From: JAAYAY01 sp964429355
Lineage (GTDB): Bacteria; Planctomycetota; Planctomycetia; Pirellulales; Thermoguttaceae
Length of the DNA: 30,687 nucleotides
Direction of reading: 5' to 3'
Assembly: GCA_964429355.1 (NCBI GenBank)
Contig: CAYSCH010000074.1
Coordinates: 1-30,687, forward strand
Shown here: positions 22,792-30,365 of the stretch, one piece after another
How the letters are laid out: each line of letters starts with the position of its first letter
Numbering within the stretch: the stretch's first letter is position 1
The notes under the pieces: generated by a model
What the model saw: only the letters and a program-made list of their open reading frames with translations
What the model was told of the DNA's origin: nothing
Database searches by the model: none
Made by a program: the position numbers and the translations under genes

Positions 22792-24609
22792 ATGAGCGGA
22801 GCAACCGAAAAGTGGATCCGTGCGCTGTGCCGTGGACTGGGGGGGAGCGGCTATCGGATGCTCGACGCCGTCGAGGCCGTGCAGCGAGAGTTGGGCTGCG
22901 TGGATTCGGCCGCGATGGACGTCATCGCCAGCGACATGAGCGTCCAGCGGGTTGAGGTGGAAGGGGTTGTGTCGTTCTATGCGTTTCTGTCGGAACATCC
23001 CCAGGGAAAGCTCGTGATTCGTCTCTGCAAGGACGTGATCGACCGCATGAAGGGAGCCGACGAGGTCGCCGCGGCCTTTCGCGACACGCTGGCAATCGAT
23101 TTCGGCCAGACGTCTCCTGACGACAGATTCACACTCCAGCGGGTGCCCTGCATCGGCATGTCGGATCAGGCACCGGCGGCGCTGATCAACGATACGGTTG
23201 TGACCGATCTGGGAGCCGACCAGACGCGAACGATCGTGCAGCGATTGCTCAAGGATCCCGATCCCTCGAAGCTTGCCGTGCGGCTGGGCGACGGCAATAA
23301 CGCCCACGACCTGGTCCGTTCGATGGTTCAGAACAACATCCGCCAGACTGACGCAGTGGTTCTGGCGGGAATGGAACCGGGAGCCGCACTCAAGAATGCC
23401 CTGGCGATGAGCCCGGTGGAAGTGATCAACGATGTGAAAACCTCGCGACTCCGGGGCCGCGGCGGGGCCGGCTTTCCGACCGGGCTGAAGTGGGAGTTCA
23501 CCCGGGCGGCCGACGGAGACGAAAAATACGTGCTCTGCAATGCCGATGAAGGCGAACCTGGCACGTTCAAGGATCGGGTGATTCTGACCGAGCGGCCGGA
23601 GCTGTTTCTGGAGGGGATGGCGATCGCCGGCTATGCCATAGGCGCCCAGCACGGAATCCTCTACCTGCGAGCTGAATACGCCTATCTGCGCAGGTTCCTG
23701 CAACACACGATTGCGGATCTGCGGAATCGGACGCTCCTCGGCGAGGGAATCCTGGGTCGAAAGGCGTTTAACTTCGACGTGGAAATCCGCATGGGGGCTG
23801 GGTCCTACGTTTGCGGGGAAGAGACGGCGATGATCCGCAGTTGCGAGGGGCGGCGGGGCGATCCCAAGACTCGGCCGCCGTTCCCCGCCCAAAAGGGCTA
23901 TCGCGATTGTCCGACAACGGTCAACAACGTGGAGACTTTCTGCAATGTAGCCCGAATCCTCGAATGCGGGCCCGGCTGGTTTGCCAAGATGGGAACTCCT
24001 GCTTCGAAGGGCACCAAATTGCTGAGCATTTCGGGCGACTGCTCGAAACCGGGCGTCTATGAGGTGCCGTTTGGGACTCGCCTGGCGGAGGTGCTCCAGC
24101 GGTGCGGGACATCCGATGTGGCAGCGGTGCAGATGGGAGGGCCGAGCGGGCAACTCGTTGGGCCGGTCGATTTTGATCGGCCCATCTGCTACGACCATCT
24201 GACGACCGGCGGCTCGGTGATGATTTTCGACTCCACGCGAGATCTATGGGCTGTCGTCGATCAATTCCTCGAGTTCTTTGCCGATGAGAGCTGCGGGTAC
24301 TGCACTCCCTGCCGGGTCGGCAACGTGCTGATGAAGGAGCGTGTCGAACGATTGCTGACCGGACAGGGTGTTCTTCAGGACCTGGACTACCTGGAGCAAC
24401 TGGCACACACGATCAAGATCGGAAGCCGCTGCGGGCTCGGGCAAACGTCGCCCAATCCGGTGCTGTCGGTTCTGCGAGGTTTTCCGGGAGCCTGCCGCGA
24501 CAAGATCCGCCCGCTGGATTCAGCGATCCAGCCGGCGTTCGACATTCGAGCCGCGATCGGCCAGTCCGAACGACTCGCTGGGCGTCCTTCCCGTTATGCC
24601 TGGGAGTAA
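22792..24609 (+). CDS. hoxF: NAD-reducing [NiFe] hydrogenase diaphorase subunit (HoxF, HoxE-like domain fused)
   Basis: A 605-residue protein from ATG 22792 (MSGATEKWIR), preceded by GGGAGA; R. eutropha HoxF is about 600. Residues about 1-145 are a NuoE-like domain that keeps only one Cys of each canonical pair (IRLCKDVIDRMKG and VPCIGMSDQAP), the same degenerate form as in Ralstonia HoxF. Residues about 185-560 are NuoF-like: NAD site GRGGAGFPTGLKW, FMN region CNADEGEPGTFKDR, GAGSYVCGEETAM and the [4Fe-4S] ligands ESCGYCTPCR plus SRCGLGQTSP. It passes electrons between NAD(H) and the HoxU clusters in the cytoplasm. It is the first gene of hoxFUYHW; its stop is nine bases before hoxU. The frame is open upstream, but without homology. 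Confidence 0.93.
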   Translation: MSGATEKWIRALCRGLGGSGYRMLDAVEAVQRELGCVDSAAMDVIASDMSVQRVEVEGVVSFYAFLSEHPQGKLVIRLCKDVIDRMKGADEVAAAFRDTLAIDFGQTSPDDRFTLQRVPCIGMSDQAPAALINDTVVTDLGADQTRTIVQRLLKDPDPSKLAVRLGDGNNAHDLVRSMVQNNIRQTDAVVLAGMEPGAALKNALAMSPVEVINDVKTSRLRGRGGAGFPTGLKWEFTRAADGDEKYVLCNADEGEPGTFKDRVILTERPELFLEGMAIAGYAIGAQHGILYLRAEYAYLRRFLQHTIADLRNRTLLGEGILGRKAFNFDVEIRMGAGSYVCGEETAMIRSCEGRRGDPKTRPPFPAQKGYRDCPTTVNNVETFCNVARILECGPGWFAKMGTPASKGTKLLSISGDCSKPGVYEVPFGTRLAEVLQRCGTSDVAAVQMGGPSGQLVGPVDFDRPICYDHLTTGGSVMIFDSTRDLWAVVDQFLEFFADESCGYCTPCRVGNVLMKERVERLLTGQGVLQDLDYLEQLAHTIKIGSRCGLGQTSPNPVLSVLRGFPGACRDKIRPLDSAIQPAFDIRAAIGQSERLAGRPSRYAWE

Positions 24610-24618
24610 GGAGGTGCC

Positions 24619-25341
24619 ATGGCTGACCTGATTCACCTGGCGATCGATGGAGTCGAGATCGAAGGCCGTTGCGGTCAGACGATTCTGGAAGCGGCCGATG
24701 AGGCGGGGATCTACATTCCACGCCTCTGCCATATGGCGGGGCTGGAGCCCTTCGGCAGTTGCCGGGTCTGCACGGTTGTGGCCAACGGGAGGTTTCAATC
24801 GGCTTGCACCCAGCCGGTTGCCGACGGGATGATTGTCGAGAATGAGACCGAGAAGTTGCGATCCCTTCGGCGCGACATCGTTGAGATGCTTCTTGTCGAG
24901 GGCAATCACTTCTGTATGTTCTGCGAAAAGAGCGGTAGTTGCCAGCTCCAGGCCATGGCCTATCGGCTGGGGATCACGGCCCCCAAGTATCCCTATCTTT
25001 GGTCGGAGCGGCAGATCGATGCCAGCCACAGTGGCCTGTTCCTCGACCGGAATCGATGCATCCTCTGCGGGCGGTGCGTCCGCGCTTCGCGGGACCTGGA
25101 CGGCAAACACGTCTTCGATTTCGCCGGCCGGGGTGCCTCGCGGCGGATTGCGGTCAACGCCGAGGCGGATCTGGCCGACACGACGGTGGCTGTCGGCGAT
25201 CGGGCCATGACGGCTTGCCCGGTCGGGGCCTTGATGGTCAAGCGGGTGGGTTTCAGGGTGCCCATCGGCAAGCGGCTCTACGACATCGAGCCGATCGGTT
25301 CGGATATCCAGCGCCGCCCTCAGCAGATGGACAGGAGTTAG
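24619..25341 (+). CDS. hoxU: NAD-reducing hydrogenase diaphorase small subunit (HoxU)
   Basis: A 240-residue iron-sulfur protein from ATG 24619 with an excellent ribosome-binding site (AAGGAGGTGCC). Residues about 1-80 form a [2Fe-2S] ferredoxin fold with Cys in PRLCHMAGLEPFGSCRVC and QSAC. The His-Cys3 [4Fe-4S] site is EGNHFCMFCEKSGSC (about 94-108). A further cluster uses CILCGRC (about 148-154) and CPVGAL. This is the Ralstonia-type HoxU arrangement and length, shorter than NuoG. It carries electrons from HoxF to the hydrogenase module HoxYH. Its end contains ACAGGAG, which serves hoxY two bases later. Confidence 0.93.
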   Translation: MADLIHLAIDGVEIEGRCGQTILEAADEAGIYIPRLCHMAGLEPFGSCRVCTVVANGRFQSACTQPVADGMIVENETEKLRSLRRDIVEMLLVEGNHFCMFCEKSGSCQLQAMAYRLGITAPKYPYLWSERQIDASHSGLFLDRNRCILCGRCVRASRDLDGKHVFDFAGRGASRRIAVNAEADLADTTVAVGDRAMTACPVGALMVKRVGFRVPIGKRLYDIEPIGSDIQRRPQQMDRS

Positions 25342-25343
25342 CG

Positions 25344-25889
25344 ATGGCCAAACCCAGAATTGCGACCGCCTCGCTGGCCGGCTGTTTCGGATGCCACATG
25401 TCCCTTCTGGATATCGACGAGCGAATCCTTGACCTGGCTGGGCTGGTCGAGTTCGACAAGTCGCCCATCAACGACAAGAAGGAGTTCGACCGACGGGTCG
25501 AGTTCGGACTGGTCGAAGGAGGCTGTTGCAGCGAAGAGAATGTCTGGGTGCTCAAAGACTTCCGCGAGCACTGTGATCTGCTGATCTCGATCGGCGATTG
25601 TGCCACCATGGGCGGTGTTCCCGCCATGCGAAACAACATCCCGCTATTCGAATGTCTTGACGAGGCTTACTGCAAGGGCCCGACCGTCCACAACCCTTCG
25701 GGTCGCTTTCCCGACGATCCGGAGATTCCGCTCCTCCTGGACCGCGTTTACACGTGCCACGAGGTGGTCAAGATCGACTACCACCTCCCCGGCTGCCCGC
25801 CCGCCGCCGAGACCCTTTGGCAGGCCCTCACAGCCCTCCTGAGCGGGAAGAATATTGAGTTACCCTGCGAACTGATCAAGTACGACTAA
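25344..25889 (+). CDS. hoxY: [NiFe] hydrogenase small subunit (HoxY)
   Basis: A 181-residue protein from ATG 25344, two bases after the hoxU stop. The proximal [4Fe-4S] ligands are visible: GCFGC (C14, C17), EGGCC (C61/C62), IGDC (C86) and the C-terminal PGCPP. The length is right for the short, soluble group 3 type, which lacks the Tat signal and the medial and distal clusters of membrane-bound hydrogenases. It lies between HoxU and the active-site subunit HoxH. An unusual double Cys (GGCCSEEN) occupies the position of one ligand. Confidence 0.92.
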   Translation: MAKPRIATASLAGCFGCHMSLLDIDERILDLAGLVEFDKSPINDKKEFDRRVEFGLVEGGCCSEENVWVLKDFREHCDLLISIGDCATMGGVPAMRNNIPLFECLDEAYCKGPTVHNPSGRFPDDPEIPLLLDRVYTCHEVVKIDYHLPGCPPAAETLWQALTALLSGKNIELPCELIKYD

Positions 25890-26031
25890 GAAACCCTCAC
25901 AAAACGTATGAGTCTCCCACGGGCATGGATGTGCACAGCCGGTGGTTTTGTTAACGGCTCCAAGAAGGTTTGTTTCGGATTCTCAAACCGACATCTGAGA
26001 TTCCTGCACATCTGCCGATGGTGTGAATGTC
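25890..26031. other. 142-bp gap between hoxY and hoxH
   Basis: hoxY and hoxH are otherwise close neighbours in this family. The gap holds no recognisable gene; the open frame within it is short and has no motif. It is more AT-rich than the flanks (for example GGTGGTTTTGTTAACGG). It could contain an internal promoter or processing site, but I see no convincing boxes. Confidence 0.45.
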
Positions 26032-27471
26032 ATGACGACGAGCCCAAAGCGAGTTGTGATCGAGCCCGTGACCCGTGTCGAAGGGCACGGTAAGGTCTCG
26101 ATCCTGCTGGATGAAGAGAATCGCGTAGTGCAGACGCGATTGCACATCGTCGAGTTTCGCGGTTTCGAGCGATTCATCCTGGGCCGCCCCTATTGGGAAG
26201 TGCCGGTGCTTGTGCAGCGTCTGTGCGGAATCTGCCCGGTGAGCCATCATCTGTGCGCGGCCAAGGCGATGGATCGGATCGTCGGCGGGGAAGACCTGAC
26301 CCCGACGGCCGAAAAGATCCGGCGGTTGATGCACTACGGGCAGACCTTCCAGTCGCACGCGCTCCATTTCTTTCACCTGGCCTCGCCGGACCTGCTGTTC
26401 GGGTTCGATGCCGACCCGGGCATCCGGAACGTGTTGGGTGTGGCGGCCCGGTTTCCGGAACTGGCCAGGCAGGGCATTCTCATGCGGAAGTTCGGCCAGG
26501 AGATCATTCGGGCCACGGCCGGAAAAAAGATCCACGGCACGGGGGCCATTCCCGGTGGAGTGAACAAAAACCTCTCGATCTCCGAACGGGACGAGTTCCT
26601 GCCCCAGGTCGAGCAGATGACCGCCTGGTCCGAAGGGGCGGTCAAGGTCGCCGCCGATTACACGACCGAGAACCTGCCCACGGTGGCCCCGTTCGGTTCT
26701 TTCCAGTCCAATCACCTGTCGATCGTGGCGGAAGACGGGTCCCTCGATCTCTATCACGGCAAACTGCGGGCCATCGATTCGCACGGCGAGCGGATCTTCG
26801 ATCAGGTCGACCCCCAGGACTACCACACGATGATCGCCGAAGAGGTCCGGCCGTGGTCGTACATGAAGTTCCCCTTCATCCGTCCCCTCGGTCCTGAAGA
26901 AGGGTGGTACCGTGTTGGCCCGCTGGCCCGGCTCAATACGTGCGACCGGATCGAAACACCGAAGGCGGAGGCCGCCAGAAAGACCTTCTTCGCGGCCCTA
27001 GGCGGCCCACCGTGCCACGCAACGATGGCCTATCACTGGGCTCGGATGATCGAGCTTCTGCACGCGATGGAGATGATCGAGATTCTCCTGAACGACCCCG
27101 ACCTCCAGGGCGAGGATCTGGTTGTCGAAGGTCGGCGCCGCGAGGAGGCGGCCGCGATTCTGGAGGCTCCGCGGGGTACATTATTCCACCATTATCGCGT
27201 CGACTCCAACGACCAGGTAGTGATGGCCAATCTGATCGTTTCCACTACGAGCAACAACGAGCCTATGAACCGGGCCGTCCGCAAGGTGGCCGAGGCTCAC
27301 CTGTCAGGCAGGCCGGAGATCACCGAAGGCCTGCTCAACCATCTGGAGGTGGCGATCCGGGCCTACGATCCCTGCCTGTCTTGCGCCACCCACGCCCTGG
27401 GCCGGATGCCCCTGGAGGTCATGTTGATCGATGCCCAGGGAACCATGGTCGATCAAAAAGCCAAATCATGA
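26032..27471 (+). CDS. hoxH: [NiFe] hydrogenase large subunit (HoxH)
   Basis: A 479-residue protein from ATG 26032; GTG 26023 would add three residues. The Ni-Fe ligands are RLCGICPVSHH (L1: C65, C68) and DPCLSCATH (L2: C448, C451). The start IEPVTRVEGHGK is typical. A 25-residue tail follows H454 (ALGRMPLEV onward), the peptide that a specific protease removes after nickel insertion. The protein splits or forms H2 in the cytoplasm and couples to NAD(H) through HoxY and HoxFU. Its stop overlaps the hoxW start (ATGA), so translation is coupled. The text matches group 3d soluble hydrogenases; an exact subgroup needs a tree. Confidence 0.94.
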   Translation: MTTSPKRVVIEPVTRVEGHGKVSILLDEENRVVQTRLHIVEFRGFERFILGRPYWEVPVLVQRLCGICPVSHHLCAAKAMDRIVGGEDLTPTAEKIRRLMHYGQTFQSHALHFFHLASPDLLFGFDADPGIRNVLGVAARFPELARQGILMRKFGQEIIRATAGKKIHGTGAIPGGVNKNLSISERDEFLPQVEQMTAWSEGAVKVAADYTTENLPTVAPFGSFQSNHLSIVAEDGSLDLYHGKLRAIDSHGERIFDQVDPQDYHTMIAEEVRPWSYMKFPFIRPLGPEEGWYRVGPLARLNTCDRIETPKAEAARKTFFAALGGPPCHATMAYHWARMIELLHAMEMIEILLNDPDLQGEDLVVEGRRREEAAAILEAPRGTLFHHYRVDSNDQVVMANLIVSTTSNNEPMNRAVRKVAEAHLSGRPEITEGLLNHLEVAIRAYDPCLSCATHALGRMPLEVMLIDAQGTMVDQKAKS

Positions 27472-27983
27472 ACGACCAGTGTTCTGACATCCTGATTATC
27501 GGCTACGGCAACCCTGGGCGCCAGGACGATGGCCTTGGCCCCGCGCTGGCCGAGGCGGTGGAGCGGCTCGGGCTGCCAGGCGTTTCGGTCGACAGCGATT
27601 ACCAGCTGACCGTCGAACATGCCGAGATGGCCGCCCGTCACCGCATTGTCGTTTTCGCGGATGCCACGACGGATGTAGGCGAATCATTCACGTGGAGTCG
27701 CATCGAGCCGCACGGAGCCGGGATCCGCTTCTCCAGTCATCACCTGGCTCCAGCCGACGTGTTGACCCTCGCCCGCGACCTGTTTTCAGCGGAACCCGTA
27801 GGCTATCTGCTGGTGATGCGAGGACGGCATTTCGGCGAACTGGAAGTGGGCCTGTCCACCGAGGCCCGGGCCGCCCTGGATGACGCTATGCACTTCCTCG
27901 CCGCTCGTTGCTCGAACCTCATCGCCCACTGCTCACCGCTCATTGCCGAAAAGGACCCGCCATGCAAGACGGTAAACATGTGA
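27468..27983 (+). CDS. hoxW: HoxH C-terminal maturation endopeptidase (HoxW)
   Basis: A 171-residue HybD/HycI-family protease from ATG 27468. The motifs fit the nickel-checking site: GYGNPGRQDDGLG (Asp in place of the usual Glu/Asp), VVFADATTD and FSSHHLAPADVL (His). It removes the tail of HoxH after the Ni-Fe centre is assembled. Its first codon overlaps the hoxH stop by four bases, and its last 22 bases overlap the following response-regulator gene. The last 25 or so residues (CSNLIAHCSPLIAEKDPPCK) look unconserved. No hyp genes needed for cofactor synthesis are in the window. Confidence 0.88.
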   Translation: MNDQCSDILIIGYGNPGRQDDGLGPALAEAVERLGLPGVSVDSDYQLTVEHAEMAARHRIVVFADATTDVGESFTWSRIEPHGAGIRFSSHHLAPADVLTLARDLFSAEPVGYLLVMRGRHFGELEVGLSTEARAALDDAMHFLAARCSNLIAHCSPLIAEKDPPCKTVNM

Positions 27984-28339
27984 TCTTGTGCATCGATGAC
28001 GATGACGACATCCTCTTCTTTCTGCAGGCCGTCCTCCAGGCAAATGGATACCGGGTGGTGACGGCGAACACGGCCGAAGAAGGCCTGCGGTCGTTCAGGT
28101 CGATGGCTCCGGATTTCCTGATCGTCGATCTGATGATGGAGGAGGTCGACGCGGGCACGCGGCTTGTGAAAGAGCTCAGACTGCTGGGCAATAGGGCGCC
28201 GATCTATATGCTCAGCAGCGTGGGCAATAACCTCACGATGACCACCGACTACACGAGCCTCGGACTGGCCGGCGTGCTGCAGAAACCGGTGGATCAGGAG
28301 CAGTTGCTGGCGATTCTGGCAGCCAAATTGAAGGGCTGA
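27962..28339 (+). CDS. Single-domain response regulator (CheY-like receiver)
   Basis: A 125-residue protein from ATG 27962 (MQDGKHVILCIDDDDDILFF), with AAGGA about seven bases upstream inside hoxW. The receiver residues are complete: acidic pair D12/D13, phospho-acceptor D56 in DFLIVDLMM, Ser at 85/86 (YMLSSVG) and K108 in LQKPVD. No output domain exists, so it acts by protein contact or as a phosphorelay step. It overlaps hoxW by 22 bases and so is probably the last gene of the hydrogenase operon. Its partner kinase is not here. Confidence 0.9.
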   Translation: MQDGKHVILCIDDDDDILFFLQAVLQANGYRVVTANTAEEGLRSFRSMAPDFLIVDLMMEEVDAGTRLVKELRLLGNRAPIYMLSSVGNNLTMTTDYTSLGLAGVLQKPVDQEQLLAILAAKLKG

Positions 28340-28362
28340 TCGGCCCTCGGGACCCCGGCAGT

Positions 28363-29487
28363 TCATCTTGCCCAGGACGGGTTCAACGCGGGCGGCTTGT
28401 CCTTCAAAACCTGTTCGACGGGCATGCGACCCCGCTGCGAAAAACTGGCAATCTCGCCCGAGGCCTTGTACTCGACGCGACCGATACTGCCGACGAGCGT
28501 GTCGATGCCGCCCGCAGCGAGCTCTGTTTGTAACTGGGGTGAGTCTGCCAGATAGCCGAGCCAGAAGGCGGTCGAGGCCGCCGCGATCTTGTTCTGAAAG
28601 TACGGGTCGTTCTTTGCGGCCCGGTCCCGCAAGTGGCCGGAAAAGGTCAGGTGGTCGGCACCGGAGAAAGTAATCAGGAACTGGTCCGCACCATGGATGT
28701 TGTCGAAGGGAATCCGCCGGTGCGGGGCACGGGTGGGCCCGACCGGGCTGTCGTCGTTCGTTCCAGTCATGTGCAGAACCGGAATCCTGATATCTCCATA
28801 CGCTTGCTCGTAGTCCAGCCCGTCGAAAAGTATCGGGCTGCTGAGGGCGAGGACAGCCTTGATTCGACGATCCGGACCGGTTGCCGCCACCTCGAGAACC
28901 GAGGCATGTTGGCCGGCCAATGCCAGGGCGGCCAAGGCGCCGAAGGCATGTCCGCCGACTCCGATCCGCTCGGCATCGATCATCTGGCCCAAGGGGGAGT
29001 TCTCGGCGACATGTTTCTCGAGCCGGTCCACGACGAATCGCAGATCGGCCACACGTGCCTGGAGATTGGCGGGATCTTCGAAGGACGACTTCAGTGCGTG
29101 CAGCGGGCGGATCTTCCCTCGCCATACATCCTCATCGCTTCCAGGATGTTGAGGGTGTACGGAAAGGATTCCGTAGCTGGCCCATCGATGCCCCAGGTAG
29201 GCATATCCATCCCTGGATCCGCCGAGCCCGTGGGAAAAGATGATCACGGGACACCGTTTTGCCCCGATTCCGGTGGGGTAATACAGCTTGATCGGCACCA
29301 TCCTGCCTCGGGCATCATCGTACCAGGAGCTTGTATCGGAAGCGACGTGGAAGGGACCGGCAGAGCCCCGCAGGAGCGACGTGTTCATCGAGGCAAGATT
29401 GGGCGAAGGCTCCGAGCCTCGGACTGGTGTGGCCAGCACAAAGAGGTAGAGAAGGTACCAAGGACCAATTCGGTTGGGCAGGCGCAT
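28363..29487 (-). CDS. Exported alpha/beta hydrolase-like protein with Ala at the nucleophile position
   Basis: A 374-residue protein from ATG 29487 (MRLPNRIGPWYLLYLFVLATP, signal peptide). The fold pattern is that of platelet-activating-factor acetylhydrolase-like or dienelactone-hydrolase-like esterases: VPIKLYYPTG, the oxyanion loop VIIFSHGLGGSRDGY (about 81-95), the nucleophile elbow IGVGGHAFGALAAL (about 175-188), HMTGTNDDSP with a candidate Asp and SGADHLTFSGH with a candidate His. The elbow should read GHSFG; here residue 181 is Ala (GCC, bases 28945-28947), one base from TCC Ser. If real, the protein cannot act as a standard serine hydrolase. It is convergent with the response-regulator gene (23 bases between stops). 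Confidence 0.85.
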   Translation of the reverse strand: MRLPNRIGPWYLLYLFVLATPVRGSEPSPNLASMNTSLLRGSAGPFHVASDTSSWYDDARGRMVPIKLYYPTGIGAKRCPVIIFSHGLGGSRDGYAYLGHRWASYGILSVHPQHPGSDEDVWRGKIRPLHALKSSFEDPANLQARVADLRFVVDRLEKHVAENSPLGQMIDAERIGVGGHAFGALAALALAGQHASVLEVAATGPDRRIKAVLALSSPILFDGLDYEQAYGDIRIPVLHMTGTNDDSPVGPTRAPHRRIPFDNIHGADQFLITFSGADHLTFSGHLRDRAAKNDPYFQNKIAAASTAFWLGYLADSPQLQTELAAGGIDTLVGSIGRVEYKASGEIASFSQRGRMPVEQVLKDKPPALNPSWAR

Positions 29488-30365
29488 AAGGTGCTCGGTG
29501 GCAAAAAGAAAACCTGGATTCCGTATTCCATATCACCCTCCAGAGACGCCGGAAGTGAAGCATTTCGCAATGGTTCGGAAGAGATCGATTCTAGCGAATT
29601 TGACCGCTCGGGGACGGGGGACGTCAAATTACGGACCGAAAAATGGTTGAGTTAATCGTTTGTACTTGTTAGGCTGAATGGTTAAGGACCAATCCGCGGA
29701 GCCAGGGCTCTCCCCGCACTGAGGGGGTTATTCGGCAGGAGAGCCTGCGGAATCGGTTCAACGGGAAGGTGAACCACCTGTTTGTACTAACATCCGAGGG
29801 TGGTTTCGGGAGGCGGAGTCGCTGGGGAGCTGGTGATTCTTTCCTCAAAGAGTGTGCAAAAAAAGTTGGAACTTTCAGAAGTCGTTGCGCCTCTATACTC
29901 CGTATTGTGCGCACAGATCCTCTAATCGTCAGATTTGGCGAGAGAACAACGTGGAACTGGTTCCGCCGCAAGATGGTGGGAATGAATCCCCGACAAAAGT
30001 GTGGGCTCAATTCCTTCTTCTGGGTCCCATCTTGGCTCTGCTAGCACTGCGCGCACGCAGTCTTTCTGCGCTCTTCCTGAGACCATTGCTACGGGCCTCT
30101 GGCTCGCTGGCTCATAACGCAAAAATGCCATCCGCACCTTTGCCTGCGCTCTTCGTCCGGATAGTGAAGGTGTGTGGTTTAGGCAACTTAGGTGTTGACT
30201 TTCCTTGGTTGCCCAATTTTAATCGACTCGAATAGACAAATATTCCCTAAATACTCAGGACGCATGAGTTTTCGCCGGCGCAACACCCGGTGAAAGCACA
30301 AATTCATCCGAGCAAAAAATTCGGCTTCGGCCGCTTGCCGAGATCCATTTGAAGGAGACCAATCG
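29488..30365. other. Noncoding, AT-richer stretch (878 bp) before the surface-protein gene
   Basis: No credible gene is seen; open frames are short, low in motif content and without start signals. Notable elements: an inverted repeat CAGGGCTCTCC / GGAGAGCCTG (29703-29713 and 29738-29747), a hairpin GGTTCA / TGAACC with a nine-base loop (29755-29775) and the near-palindrome TGTTTGTACTAACA (29779-29792), part of which (GTTTGTACT) recurs near 29660. The final 130 bases should hold the promoter of the surface-protein gene. Confidence 0.45.
29703..29775. repeat. Two adjacent inverted repeats
   Basis: The first pair is CAGGGCTCTCC and GGAGAGCCTG (one extra G on the left arm) with a 24-base loop. 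Seven bases later follows GGTTCA-N9-TGAACC. Together they could fold as a two-stem RNA or be remains of a mobile element. I do not recognise a known RNA family. Confidence 0.4.

Noticed and set aside
23000..23200. Loss of [2Fe-2S] Cys ligands in the HoxE-like N-terminus of HoxF as a novelty
   Set aside because: Ralstonia-type HoxF has the same degenerate Cys pattern, so it is a family trait.
22642..24198. 518-codon minus-strand open frame opposite hoxF
   Set aside because: Entirely antisense to hoxF, whose motifs are unmistakable; no domain seen in the antisense translation.
25063..25230. Apparent missing second C-terminal [4Fe-4S] site in HoxU
   Set aside because: Ralstonia-type HoxU has the same reduced ligand set and length.
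29769..30235. Two overlapping plus-strand open frames in the spacer before the surface-protein gene
   Set aside because: Short, no motif, no ribosome-binding site and unusual composition; not supported as genes.
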